Below the pieces are notes generated by a model that was given only the letters and a program-made list of their open reading frames with translations, made no database searches and had not been told where the DNA came from. This document shows, in pieces, positions 33,930 through 43,328 of a stretch of 64,000 nt of DNA. How positions within the stretch are numbered: position 1 is the stretch's first letter; each line of letters begins with the position of its first letter. Source of the stretch: Sinanaerobacter chloroacetimidivorans (GTDB lineage: Bacteria > Bacillota > Clostridia > Peptostreptococcales > Anaerovoracaceae); contig NZ_JAGSND010000010.1 of NCBI RefSeq assembly GCF_018128545.1, positions 62,001 to 126,000 on the forward strand, written 5' to 3'. Both the position numbers and the translations under genes were made by a program.

Positions 33930-34976
33930 ATGTTGAAAAAGATTTTCACCCTATTTCTGTTATTTGTATTTTCGATATCTGCCCTGGCCGGTTGCGGCGG
34001 TAGTACGCCCTCAAACGGCAACGAATCAAACGATAAGCCTGCAGGAGAAGTTGTTGCGATGACATTTAACCATGCTTTTACAGAGCAGGATTCCAGAGGA
34101 AAGACTTATCAATTTTTTGCTGATAAAGTAAAAGAACTATCGGATGGAACCATTGATATTCAAGTATATCCAACAGAAGGACTGGTAAAAAACCAGGAGG
34201 CTTTAAAAGCGGTAATGACGAATACCGTTGATATGGCGGCTTGTCCTACATCTTTAAATTCCAATGAAGCAAAGGCACTGGCGCCTTTGGATGTTCCCGG
34301 ACTTTTCAATCCGAGAAAATGGAGAGAGGCCAACGAAGCTATTACTCCCATCATGAATGAAATACTGGCTGAATATAAGCAGCGGTATCTGTTTGCTACC
34401 GATGAGGGAGAAACAATTTTCTACATAAACAATAAAAATGCAAGAGAAGTACATTCGCCTGCGGATATAAAAGGCCTGAGAATCCGGGATCATGGCATGT
34501 GGATCGGAAAAACTTTAGAAGCCTGGGGCGCTTCTCCTATGACAGTTGTTCCTGCTGACGTAGCAGTTGCCTTTGACAGAGGTACCGTGGACGGCGGTTA
34601 TACAGGCTGGCCTTTTGTCTATAACTTTAAATTGTTTGAATCAGCACCGAATATCAGTGTGCTTGGTCTTTCAAATTCCACTTGGCAATATGTATCCATC
34701 TCTGATGCTGCCTGGCAGAAGCTGAGCAAGGAACAGCAGGAAATCATGCTGGAAGCGGCAGAATTGGCTATGGATTATAACGAGGGTCTGATGGAAGACT
34801 ATGAAGCTTCCTTCTACGAAGCAGTAGAATCCGTTGGAGGCACCGTTTATCGATGTACCGACGAGGAACGTGCAGTCTTTATGGAAGCCAGTAAGGGACT
34901 GTATGAGGAGGTAGCCGCATATTCCGGAGAAAAAGGTGTGAAACTGATGGAAACCCTCCGGGCATTGCCTTGGTAA
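33930..34976 (+). CDS. dctP: TRAP transporter substrate-binding lipoprotein DctP
   Basis: A 348-residue extracytoplasmic binding protein. The signal peptide ends in the lipobox LAGC near residue 21. The mature part has TFNHAFTEQDSRGKTYQFFADKVKELSDGTIDIQVYP, LKAVMTNTVDMA, and the family core IKGLRIRD, WGASPMTVVPADVAVAFDRGTVDGGYTGW, which contains the Arg that binds the ligand carboxylate. It is the first gene after the sigma-54 promoter. Given the downstream decarboxylase, an aromatic carboxylic acid is the likely ligand. Confidence 0.92.
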   Translation: MLKKIFTLFLLFVFSISALAGCGGSTPSNGNESNDKPAGEVVAMTFNHAFTEQDSRGKTYQFFADKVKELSDGTIDIQVYPTEGLVKNQEALKAVMTNTVDMAACPTSLNSNEAKALAPLDVPGLFNPRKWREANEAITPIMNEILAEYKQRYLFATDEGETIFYINNKNAREVHSPADIKGLRIRDHGMWIGKTLEAWGASPMTVVPADVAVAFDRGTVDGGYTGWPFVYNFKLFESAPNISVLGLSNSTWQYVSISDAAWQKLSKEQQEIMLEAAELAMDYNEGLMEDYEASFYEAVESVGGTVYRCTDEERAVFMEASKGLYEEVAAYSGEKGVKLMETLRALPW

Positions 34977-34994
34977 TATAAGGAGAAACAATCG

Positions 34995-35483
34995 ATGCTT
35001 TTGAAGAAATTCACCACCATACTGGGATATGTCAGCGGGTTTATGATATTTTTGACCGGGGTTATCATGCTATATGATGTATTTGCAAGATACTTCCTCG
35101 GATCACCCTCCGTCTGGGCCCAGTCTATCTCTCAATACCTGATATTGGCTGCTGCCTTCTTTGGAACCTCTTATTGCCTGCAAAGCGGAGGCCATGTCCA
35201 TGTGGAAATTTTGGTAGACAGGGTTCGGCCCTTGCCCAGAAGGATTCTTTTTACCCTTGGATATCTATTTGCTCTGATTTTCGCGGCAGCCTTGCTGAAA
35301 TCTTGTTGGGAGTATGCCGTTATGGCGTATCAATTTGCCTGGGATGCCCAGGGAAATCTGCCCCTGCCCTCTGTGATTCTGTATGGAATTATGGTATTCG
35401 GCAGTGTTATGCTGATCCTGACATTGCTTGCCAGAGTGGTTGAGATCTGGAGGAAAGGGGAAGAAAAGGAGGCTGAAAAATAA
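34995..35483 (+). CDS. dctQ: TRAP transporter small permease DctQ
   Basis: A 162-residue protein with four hydrophobic helices. The family motif VIMLYDVFARYFLGSPSVWAQSISQYLILAAAFFGTSYCLQSGGHVHVEI lies near residues 23-72. It pairs with DctM to form the membrane unit. AAGGAGA precedes the ATG; the stop lies 1 bp before dctM. Confidence 0.9.
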   Translation: MLLKKFTTILGYVSGFMIFLTGVIMLYDVFARYFLGSPSVWAQSISQYLILAAAFFGTSYCLQSGGHVHVEILVDRVRPLPRRILFTLGYLFALIFAAALLKSCWEYAVMAYQFAWDAQGNLPLPSVILYGIMVFGSVMLILTLLARVVEIWRKGEEKEAEK

Positions 35484-35484
35484 G

Positions 35485-36798
35485 ATGCTTTGGATGACAG
35501 GGTTGATATTTTTGATACTAATACTCATTTTATTTATCGGCACCCCTATTTCTTTGGGTCTGGGTTTCCTGGGAATGGCTGGCATCATGCTTTTTCTGAA
35601 TCCGAATCTGCTCTCCCAGCTCTGCCTGATAACTTACACCCAGGCAACCAGTGTTACGACACTGATGATTCCGTTGTTTATACTCATGGCGGAATTGCTG
35701 GCAAACTCGGGGGTAGCCTCTGATATGTTTGATACCATCGCAAGAAAGCTGAAGATGCTGCCGGGTAATTTGGCCATCAGCAGTATTGTGGCCAGCGCTA
35801 TTTTTTCCGCCGTATGCGGATCCGCACCTGCTACAGCCGCTACCATCGGAACCATCAGCATTCCGTCTATGATTCAAAAAGGATACGATGCCAAATTTGC
35901 CGCGGGCTTGCAGGCGGCAGGAGGAACCCTTGGTATCCTGATACCGCCCTCCATTACCTTCATCATGTTCGGCATTATAACGGAAACTTCCATAGTAGAG
36001 CTATTCATGGCAGGTATCATACCGGGCATTTTCCTGGCAGGTTTATTGATTCTTTACGTTTTGATAAGAATAAAACTGGATCCCAGGGCTATTGATCCGA
36101 CAAAAATAAAACAGCAAGAGCCGGGAATTATCGATGAAAGAAAAGAAAGAAGGCATGATTTGGTTTCGGTTCTGCCGATTCTGGTATTGATTATAGTTGT
36201 TCTCGGGCTTTTGTATACGGGAATCGTGACGGCAACGGAATCGGCAGCCGTCGGCTCTATTGGCGCATTTCTCTTAGTAGTCTGCCGCAGAAGACTATCC
36301 CTGGACTGCATGAGAATGACACTGCTCAATACGACAAAAAACAGCTGTATGATCCTTTTCCTGATGTTCGGCGGCCTTGTATTTGCTTTCTTTCTCAGTG
36401 CCTACGGACTGCCTCAGGAATTGGCCGGATATGTAATTGCTGTCAGCCCTAACCGTTGGATTACCTATATTGTTGTGATGATCGTGCTGCTGATCCTGGG
36501 ATGTTTCCTGGAGCCTGTAGGAATTTTAATGATAACCATGCCCTTTATATTTCCCACACTGACCGCAATGGACTTTGATCCCATCTGGCTGGGGGTAACG
36601 GTAACCATAGCATGCTGTATCGGCATGATAACGCCGCCGGTAGGAATGAATCTTTTTGTTCTCAAAGGGGCTGTCCCCGAATTGACTTTGGAAACCGTCA
36701 TCAAGGGTGCGGTACCCATGGTTTTAATCTTGTTGGCCGGATTGGTGATACTGACCGTATTCCCGGGAATTTCAACCTGGCTGCCGTCAACGATGTAG
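35485..36798 (+). CDS. dctM: TRAP transporter large permease DctM
   Basis: A 437-residue permease with about twelve hydrophobic segments. DctM signatures include LFIGTPISLGLGFLG, MIPLFILMAELLANSG, GSAPATAATIGTISIPSM, AAGGTLGILIPPSITFIMFG, TESAAVGSIGAF and ITPPVGMNLFVLKG. It uses a sodium gradient to import the ligand delivered by DctP. AAAAGGAGG lies upstream of ATG 35485; an in-frame ATG at 35428 inside dctQ is rejected. Confidence 0.93.
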   Translation: MLWMTGLIFLILILILFIGTPISLGLGFLGMAGIMLFLNPNLLSQLCLITYTQATSVTTLMIPLFILMAELLANSGVASDMFDTIARKLKMLPGNLAISSIVASAIFSAVCGSAPATAATIGTISIPSMIQKGYDAKFAAGLQAAGGTLGILIPPSITFIMFGIITETSIVELFMAGIIPGIFLAGLLILYVLIRIKLDPRAIDPTKIKQQEPGIIDERKERRHDLVSVLPILVLIIVVLGLLYTGIVTATESAAVGSIGAFLLVVCRRRLSLDCMRMTLLNTTKNSCMILFLMFGGLVFAFFLSAYGLPQELAGYVIAVSPNRWITYIVVMIVLLILGCFLEPVGILMITMPFIFPTLTAMDFDPIWLGVTVTIACCIGMITPPVGMNLFVLKGAVPELTLETVIKGAVPMVLILLAGLVILTVFPGISTWLPSTM

Positions 36799-36819
36799 TT
36801 TAAGATAAGGAGAATTTAT

Positions 36820-37791
36820 ATGTTACATAAAATTGGACTGGAAGAACATTTTGCAATCCCTGAAACCCTGGGCTGTTCGGAAAAATACTTTCCGAAGGAG
36901 GTATGGCCTAAATTTTCAAAGCACATCCTGGATCTCATGGAAATCCGCATCAATCAAATGGACGAAAACGGCATGGAAATGATGATTTTATCGCTGAATT
37001 CCCCTGCCATTCAGGCTATTTACGACAGAAAAGAAGCCGTGGAAGTTGCCAAAAAAGCCAATGATATTATGGCAGAAGCCATCGCGAAAAACCCGAAACG
37101 GTTTCGTGGATTTGCGGCATTGCCGATGCAGGATCCGGATGCTGCCATCATGGAGCTCCATCGCTCCGTGAAGGAACTGGGTTGTGTGGGTGTGCTGGTG
37201 AATGGTTATTCTCAAATTGATTCTCAGGATGAGTATAAATATCTTGATGATCCCATTTATCGTCCATTTTGGGCCGAAGTGGAAAAATTGGACGTTCCCT
37301 TTTATATGCACCCAAGAGAACCAATGCCTTGCAACTCTAAGATGCTGGCCGGACATCCCTGGCTCGATGGTGCAGCCTGGTCCTTTGGGGTTGAAACCGC
37401 TACTCATACGCTCAGACTCATGTGCAGTGGTATCTTTGACGAATTTCCAAATTTAAAATACATCCTGGGACACCTGGGAGAGACACTGCCGTTTTGTATC
37501 TGGCGTACGGCAAATAGAATCCGAAAAGAAAATCGCGGAATTCCGGCAAAACGTGCCTTGCCTGAATATATGGAACAAAATATGTGGCTAACCACCAGCG
37601 GACAGTTCCGAACAGCGGCTCTCTGGAACACCATCATGGAGTTCGGAGCGGATCGCATTCTGTTCGCAACAGACTTCCCCTTTGAAGAAGTGAAAGATGC
37701 CTGCGTCTGGTTTGACAACTGCTCCATTAGTGAAAATGACAGAGTAAAAATAGGACGGGATAATATTATAAAATTGTTCAATTTAACTTGA
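36820..37791 (+). CDS. Amidohydrolase-family decarboxylase, gamma-resorcylate decarboxylase-like
   Basis: A 323-residue metal-dependent decarboxylase of the ACMSD/amidohydrolase-2 family. Much of the sequence tracks gamma-resorcylate (2,6-dihydroxybenzoate) decarboxylase as I remember it: IGLEEHFAIPETL, MILSLNSPAIQAI, FRGFAALPMQDPDAA, RPFWAEVEKLDVPFYMHPR, LRLMCSGIFDEFPNLKYILGHLGE, TTSGQFRT, GADRILFATDFPFE. Predicted metal ligands are Glu8, His10, His164, His218 and Asp285. The enzyme reversibly removes CO2 from a hydroxybenzoate. It closes the TRAP operon 21 bp after dctM, so import and decarboxylation are coupled. The exact hydroxybenzoate is not certain. Confidence 0.85.
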   Translation: MLHKIGLEEHFAIPETLGCSEKYFPKEVWPKFSKHILDLMEIRINQMDENGMEMMILSLNSPAIQAIYDRKEAVEVAKKANDIMAEAIAKNPKRFRGFAALPMQDPDAAIMELHRSVKELGCVGVLVNGYSQIDSQDEYKYLDDPIYRPFWAEVEKLDVPFYMHPREPMPCNSKMLAGHPWLDGAAWSFGVETATHTLRLMCSGIFDEFPNLKYILGHLGETLPFCIWRTANRIRKENRGIPAKRALPEYMEQNMWLTTSGQFRTAALWNTIMEFGADRILFATDFPFEEVKDACVWFDNCSISENDRVKIGRDNIIKLFNLT

Positions 37792-37802
37792 ACTTGGCCG
37801 GT

Positions 37803-38996
37803 TCACGATCGATGACGCAGTATTCTTCTTCCGGTATAAAGCAGCATGATGATCATTCCGAAGGAAGCCATCACAGACAGGACGCCGTAGGAGGTCCGGA
37901 TGTCGGCAATATCTGCAAGACGGCCCATGAGAACGGGGGAGGCCGCACCGCCGAAGCCAGAGCCGGCCAGCATAATGCCTGCGACTCTTCCGGAGTGATT
38001 GGGAAACTCGTTCGTTGCAAGACAGGTGATAGAAGGCCATATAGGACCGTAAAAAAGACCCAGCAGAAAGCAGCAGGCAAGGGCTTGTATGGGCTGGGTT
38101 GCCGTGGTGAGCAGATAAAGGAAAATGGCCGCACCGCCGAAGCCTACAAGCAGAAACAGCTGCTGATGTCTGCAGAATATTCCTGCAAGGAACCTTGCAG
38201 GAATCATGGCCAGCCAGAACAACGATACGGAAAATGAGGATTGGGCCGAAGCATTCAATTCATCGGTAAACATAAGATCCAGAAAAAAGGCCAATCCGTT
38301 TTCCATTCCTACGTAAATCAGGATCGATAAAAATAGACAGAGAAAAGCAGGAGAACAGAGAATGGACTGCCATGGCGGCTCTTTTCTCCCGGATCCAAGA
38401 GCAGGATGATACTGTCTGCTTGAGCGATTCACAAATTTGGTCATAAAGAGCGGAAACAGCAAAATAAAATATCCGCCTCCCGCAATGGAGAAGACGATTC
38501 TCCAGTCAAAGCCCCATTCTCCCATCGTATAATGAGTAACCAGCGGGCCTAAAACGGCACCGATACTGAAAAGGCATTGAGACATATGGATGGGCTCTGC
38601 CGATTCTTTTCCGTAAGCATCTGCCAGGGCAGCAATGGTAGCACTTTGACAAAGGCTGTAGCCGAAACCAACGAGAAAGATGCCGATAAACAGTACGATG
38701 AGGGACAGGGTGTTTGTGATGATAAAGCACCCGATCACAAATACGAAGGCAAAAAATATCACAACCGGTTTTTTTCCGATTCGGTCTCCAAGTCCTCCAA
38801 ACAACAGGGGGCCCATCATTATGGCAGCAGACTCCACAGAAACGAAACTCCCCATTGCGGTATTGTTCAGTTGAAATTCTTGTGCAATTTCAAGCAAAAT
38901 AAATTGAAAGCCTCCTGCTTCAAATCCTAGAAAAAAAGAGAGAAGGTAGGAAAGAGGCTCCAATAATTCGGTTGATGTATGAATTTTTAATCTCAA
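37803..38996 (-). CDS. MFS permease
   Basis: A 397-residue transporter with about twelve hydrophobic segments. The MFS loop motif GGLGDRIGKKPVV lies near residues 67-79, and MGRLADIADIRTSYG marks the second half. The TTG start at 38996 follows GGAGCG with normal spacing and no nearby ATG fits better. It converges on the decarboxylase gene with an 11-bp gap. It could export the decarboxylation product or carry a related acid, but neither is shown by the sequence. Confidence 0.78.
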   Translation of the reverse strand: MRLKIHTSTELLEPLSYLLSFFLGFEAGGFQFILLEIAQEFQLNNTAMGSFVSVESAAIMMGPLLFGGLGDRIGKKPVVIFFAFVFVIGCFIITNTLSLIVLFIGIFLVGFGYSLCQSATIAALADAYGKESAEPIHMSQCLFSIGAVLGPLVTHYTMGEWGFDWRIVFSIAGGGYFILLFPLFMTKFVNRSSRQYHPALGSGRKEPPWQSILCSPAFLCLFLSILIYVGMENGLAFFLDLMFTDELNASAQSSFSVSLFWLAMIPARFLAGIFCRHQQLFLLVGFGGAAIFLYLLTTATQPIQALACCFLLGLFYGPIWPSITCLATNEFPNHSGRVAGIMLAGSGFGGAASPVLMGRLADIADIRTSYGVLSVMASFGMIIMLLYTGRRILRHRS

Positions 38997-39092
38997 AATA
39001 GAAACGCTCCTTCAGTAAACCGGGCTGATAATTTGGGCTTACGGAATTACTTTATGAGCGTTCTTCTTATTATAGAATCTAGGCTGCGGATT

Positions 39093-42000
39093 TTAGCTTA
39101 TATTTTTCATTTTTTCATCATCCCAGGGACTGTTTTCATTCCAAAAATAATCTCTGGACAGACCATCCTCCAACAGGAGCACCTCGGCTTCTGATTCCGT
39201 GTCTGACTGCGGCTCCGTGTCAGGTAATAACGGCTGCCCTTCATAAAGCCGGAATCCGGACACCATTTCCTTCAACATCTCTGACTGGCCGGACAGCTCT
39301 TCGCTGGCTGCAGCGCTTTCTTCTGCCGTAGCAGAATTGTTCTGCACCACATGGGAAACCTGCTCAATCCCTTTGCTGATCAACGCGATGGCAGAGGCCT
39401 GCTCTTTGGAAGACTGAGCGATATCGGATACAAGATCGGCAGCCGCCTCTACGCCGTTTACAATCTCCTGTAAAGCCAGTGCAGTTTTATCTGCTGTTTT
39501 GGCTCCGTCCTGAACCTTTTTCATCGATTCATCAATCAATTCCCACGTGTTTTTGGCAGCATCCGCACTTCGCTTGGCCAGACTTCTTACCTCATCTGCC
39601 ACCACTGCGAAACCTTTCCCGTGCTGGCCGGCTCTGGCCGCCTCGACAGCTGCGTTCAGAGCCAGAATGTTGGTCTGGAAAGCGATGTCGTCAATGACTT
39701 TGATAATTTTTGAGATACTTGCGGAGGATTGGCTGATCCCTTCCATAGCGGATAGCATTTCTTTCATTTGTTGATTTCCTGTATCTGCATGCTCTCTCAC
39801 TAACGAGGTAAGAAGGCTGGCCTCTCCGGCATTCTTTGCATTCTGCTTTGTCTGGGAAGATACCTCGGAAATGGATGCATTCAGCTCTTCGATAGAACCG
39901 GACTGCTCGACAGATCCCTGAGAAAGAGACTGACTGCCGTCGGAGACCTGCTTTGCGCCTGAAGCCACCTGATAGGCGGCATTGTTAATATTTCCTAAAA
40001 TCCGGCTCATGGTAACAATGATGTGATTCAGGGAGTTCTTGATGGCCACAAAGTCACCGCTGTAATCTGCAGTAATGGTGAGATTCAGATTTCCTCCGCC
40101 CATCTCATTCAGAACTTCAGAGATTTCTTTAATATAGCTTCTGAGCTTGCCTGTTGTATCATTGATCGCTTTCTTAAGTTCCCCATGGCCGCCCTGATAA
40201 TCGCCTTCCATTTCCGTCTGAAGATTTCCCATGGCCATCTCCTGGAGGACTTTAAGAGCTTCTTCCACAGGGGCATTGACGGCATCCAGAGTCTTGTTGA
40301 TGCCCTGAATGACTCTGGCATATTCTCCAAGGAATCCGGCCTCCTGGCCCCTTACTGAAAGGTTTCCTTCCACTGCGGCTTCGGAGAGCAGATCCGTTTC
40401 TTTTACGAGGCTTCGGATCGTTTCGATCATCATGATCAGAGAGGGGATCAATTCATCTTTTTCACTCTTTTTCCCGCTCCCTTTTAAGACTTCAAGGTCT
40501 GAGAAGCTCCCGACTGAAACGTGGTTTACAATCTTTATTACACTATCAATGCTTTCAGCCACTTCGTTCACGGATTCTGCAATCTCCTGATAAATTCCTA
40601 AATATTCTCCGGTAACCCGTGCTGAAAAGTCATTATTACTCATTCTTTCAAGGACCCCGCTTCCCTCACGGAGAGCTCCCAGCCCGAGGATGCAGGCGTT
40701 AATACTGCCCTTGATCCGGTCAAAATCACCATAGCAGGTTTCGGTGATTTCCTCGGGGATTTCACCCTTCCCAATTTGATCCATATACTCCCCTGCCATC
40801 AGTAACGGAACGGTTACCGCATCCAGGGTCGAATTCATGCCTTCTATGATTCTGCCGAAATCACCCCCGTGCCTTTTGGCATCGGCTCTGATTTTTAAAT
40901 TTCCCTGAAGGGTTCCATCCGAAAGCATTTGTATATCTTCTATTAATGCGTTTACCGCATCTATACACTGGTTTAAATTTTCGATGATGATATTGAAATG
41001 GCCGTTATACTTTTCTGTGATTCGATGGGGAATATCTCCTTTACTGATGCGTTCAATATATTTTGCCGAGACGTCCAGAGGTTCTGTTAAAGCATCAAGA
41101 GTACGGTTAAAACCGGCTATGATCTCCCGGTAGCTCCCCTGAAAACGCAGCTCGTCTCCTCGATTTTCCAGGTCTCCTTCTATGGCGGCCAAAGTCATGG
41201 TATTGGATTCCTCAACCAGGTCTTGCAGGGTCTCTTTCATAGAAATCATGCTGCGGGTCAGGACATCCTTTTCGGATTGGGGTACAATTTCAAGGGATAA
41301 ATTTCCTGACGCGATATCTTCCGCCGCCTGGGCTTGCCTTTTGATGTTCGCCGCCATTTTTCTGAAGGAACACAGTAGCTCCGCAATTTCATCTTTTTGG
41401 ACGGAACTTTCTTTTTCTCCCTTATGATCCAGATCAACTTCGATATTTCCTTCTGCGAGCTTATCCGCTGCGGCTGTCAGTTTGATAATGGGGACACAGA
41501 ACATTTTTGAAAACAGCAGGCCCAAAATCAGAGCAAGCACCAGACAAAGCGCAGCGAGGCCTATCAGGATGACGGTTGCTGTCATGTAAAAGGAACGGGT
41601 TTCTGCCATGGCAGCCTCAGCAGCCTGCTGATTGTCATTGATTAGAACTTGTATATCCTTGTTGATAATTTTTGTCTTTGAATGGAAGGAGGGCGCAACA
41701 TTCATTGCATTGGAAAAATCATTTTGGAGAAGCAGATTGCTTAATTGGGATGAGATGTTTTGATAGGAATCCAGATCCTTCTTAAACTGCGTATAGGTAT
41801 CCAGCTGATTTCTATCAGGGGAACTGTTTTCATACTGAATCAGCAGCTCTTGATTTTCCTTCGTCCATTGCCGAATTTCTTTCATTCTTTTTTCTGATTG
41901 GAGAATATCCTTCTCGTAGAGTATCAGAAGATAATTGGAATTGATATAGAGCATGTTTTTCTGAACGGTATAAAGATAAGAGGTCGGAAGAAGATGCTCG

Positions 42001-42134
42001 TTATAACTGTGCATGGTGATACTGTTGGATTTATGGATCGTAAATAAACCCAAGGAAACCACCAGTGTTGAGAAGAGCCCGATTAAGAGAAATGCTGAGA
42101 TTAGTTTTTGCTTTATTTTCATACTGCGAATCAT
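39093..42134 (-). CDS. Methyl-accepting chemotaxis protein with a poly-HAMP array
   Basis: A 1013-residue receptor. A signal-anchor helix (about 10-32), a four-helix-bundle-like extracellular region of about 150 residues and a second helix (about 185-207) lead into a very long cytoplasmic stretch. There about eleven HAMP-like units recur, each marked by G-[DNT]-[IL] turns ([60 protein letters not shown]). The signalling hairpin is intact ([20 protein letters not shown], then [19 protein letters not shown]). The acidic tail lacks a CheR-binding pentapeptide. AAAGGAGC precedes the ATG. The gene lies 96 bp upstream of the MFS gene on the same strand. Confidence 0.9.
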   Translation of the reverse strand: MIRSMKIKQKLISAFLLIGLFSTLVVSLGLFTIHKSNSITMHSYNEHLLPTSYLYTVQKNMLYINSNYLLILYEKDILQSEKRMKEIRQWTKENQELLIQYENSSPDRNQLDTYTQFKKDLDSYQNISSQLSNLLLQNDFSNAMNVAPSFHSKTKIINKDIQVLINDNQQAAEAAMAETRSFYMTATVILIGLAALCLVLALILGLLFSKMFCVPIIKLTAAADKLAEGNIEVDLDHKGEKESSVQKDEIAELLCSFRKMAANIKRQAQAAEDIASGNLSLEIVPQSEKDVLTRSMISMKETLQDLVEESNTMTLAAIEGDLENRGDELRFQGSYREIIAGFNRTLDALTEPLDVSAKYIERISKGDIPHRITEKYNGHFNIIIENLNQCIDAVNALIEDIQMLSDGTLQGNLKIRADAKRHGGDFGRIIEGMNSTLDAVTVPLLMAGEYMDQIGKGEIPEEITETCYGDFDRIKGSINACILGLGALREGSGVLERMSNNDFSARVTGEYLGIYQEIAESVNEVAESIDSVIKIVNHVSVGSFSDLEVLKGSGKKSEKDELIPSLIMMIETIRSLVKETDLLSEAAVEGNLSVRGQEAGFLGEYARVIQGINKTLDAVNAPVEEALKVLQEMAMGNLQTEMEGDYQGGHGELKKAINDTTGKLRSYIKEISEVLNEMGGGNLNLTITADYSGDFVAIKNSLNHIIVTMSRILGNINNAAYQVASGAKQVSDGSQSLSQGSVEQSGSIEELNASISEVSSQTKQNAKNAGEASLLTSLVREHADTGNQQMKEMLSAMEGISQSSASISKIIKVIDDIAFQTNILALNAAVEAARAGQHGKGFAVVADEVRSLAKRSADAAKNTWELIDESMKKVQDGAKTADKTALALQEIVNGVEAAADLVSDIAQSSKEQASAIALISKGIEQVSHVVQNNSATAEESAAASEELSGQSEMLKEMVSGFRLYEGQPLLPDTEPQSDTESEAEVLLLEDGLSRDYFWNENSPWDDEKMKNIS

Positions 42135-42326
42135 ATGAAAGCTCCTTTCTTGTCTGTTTTTTTTATGTTATGTGATGTTGTTATGTGCTGTAATGGAACC
42201 AGGCTTCTATGATATTCGTCTGTCCCTTTTATCCTACAGCGGCCACATAAAATACCGGTTAACTTCAGGTTAAAAGTAGGTTAATTAAGAGAATGAACAA
42301 TCACCGAAGCAAATGAAATAAAGTAG

Positions 42327-42358
42327 TTGACAAATAATATTATACGACGTATAGTATT
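42327..42358 (+). promoter_or_regulatory. padR promoter with embedded palindromic operator
   Basis: TTGACA (42327-42332), 17 bp and TATAGT (42350-42355). A 23-bp near-perfect palindrome (arms starting AATATTATACG at 42336) spans the spacer and the -10. PadR proteins bind such sites and usually repress their own operon. Confidence 0.8.
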
Positions 42359-42415
42359 AAACAAGAAATAATATTATATGACTTAAGAAAAAGCAATAAA
42401 AAAGGAGGGAATAAA

Positions 42416-42742
42416 ATGGGTTTTCAGGTGGGATCCACTCTATTGGACGCTTGTGTGCTTGCGGTGTTATCCAGGGGTGACACGTATGGATATATTTTAA
42501 CCCAGACGATGAGAGATGCTATGGATATTTCAGAGTCGACCTTATACCCGGTTTTGAGAAGACTGCAAAAGGATGGGTATCTGACTACCTATGATCAGCC
42601 TTTTCAGGGGCGAAACAGGAGATATTACGCCATAACGGCGGAAGGAAGAGCGAAGTATGAAAGTTATAAAAATGATTGGATCGAATACAAAACTCAAGTA
42701 GATAAATTGTTATGTGGAGGTGTAGACAATGAACAGGTCTGA
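42416..42742 (+). CDS. PadR family transcriptional regulator
   Basis: A 108-residue winged-helix protein: LLDACVLAVLSRGDTYGYILTQTM, ISESTLYPVLRRLQKDGYLTTYDQ, RNRRYYAITAEGRAKYESY. This is the compact PadR-s2 type. The start follows AAGGAGGG. It overlaps the DUF1700 gene by 14 bp. It probably represses this envelope module through the palindrome in its promoter. Confidence 0.92.
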   Translation: MGFQVGSTLLDACVLAVLSRGDTYGYILTQTMRDAMDISESTLYPVLRRLQKDGYLTTYDQPFQGRNRRYYAITAEGRAKYESYKNDWIEYKTQVDKLLCGGVDNEQV

Positions 42743-43328
42743 GTTTTTTAAGAAATTGGAGCAAGGGCTTTCCAGGGTTCCCAAAGAGGAGGCGGAAGCA
42801 GCCATCGCATATTATAACGAGTATTTTGATGATGCGGGAGAAGAAAATGAACAGAGGGTCATCGAAGAACTTGGTTCACCTGCCCAGATTGCTGCCGGAA
42901 TCAGAGCGGATGTTGCAGTAAAAAATCTGGAGGAGCCTGCACCTTCGGTAAAAAAAGGAATTTCGGCCATCTGGTGGGTTTTGCTGGCTATCTTCGCGGC
43001 ACCTATCGCATTGCCTTTGGCCATAGGCGCGGCAGCCCTGGTTATCGGTCTGGTACTGGCGGCAATCGGAATCATCGTGGCTTTAATTGTTACGGTAATT
43101 GCTTTTTTAGGTTCCGGGATTATCATTATTGTAGCAGGAATCGCTGCAATTGCCACCAGCCTTCCCACTGCTGCATTTACGGTAGGCGTTGGACTCAGTC
43201 TTATTGGCCTTATGCTTCTGGTGGGCATTCTGATCATGCTGGCGGCAAGGGCTGCCTTCAGCGGAATTGCAAAGCTTAGTAACAGACAACTGCATAAACA
43301 GTCAAAGGGGGATGAAATAAATGAATAA
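42729..43328 (+). CDS. DUF1700/HAAS-domain membrane protein
   Basis: A 199-residue protein. The N-terminal HAAS-type domain (MNRSEFFKKLEQGLSRVPKEEAEAAIAYYNEYFDDAGEEN, EELGSPAQIAAGI) is followed by several glycine/alanine-rich membrane helices (about 75-185). Such proteins almost always lie between a PadR gene and a DUF4097 gene and are thought to form a signalling or envelope-response unit. It overlaps the next gene (ATGAATAA). Confidence 0.88.
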   Translation: MNRSEFFKKLEQGLSRVPKEEAEAAIAYYNEYFDDAGEENEQRVIEELGSPAQIAAGIRADVAVKNLEEPAPSVKKGISAIWWVLLAIFAAPIALPLAIGAAALVIGLVLAAIGIIVALIVTVIAFLGSGIIIIVAGIAAIATSLPTAAFTVGVGLSLIGLMLLVGILIMLAARAAFSGIAKLSNRQLHKQSKGDEINE

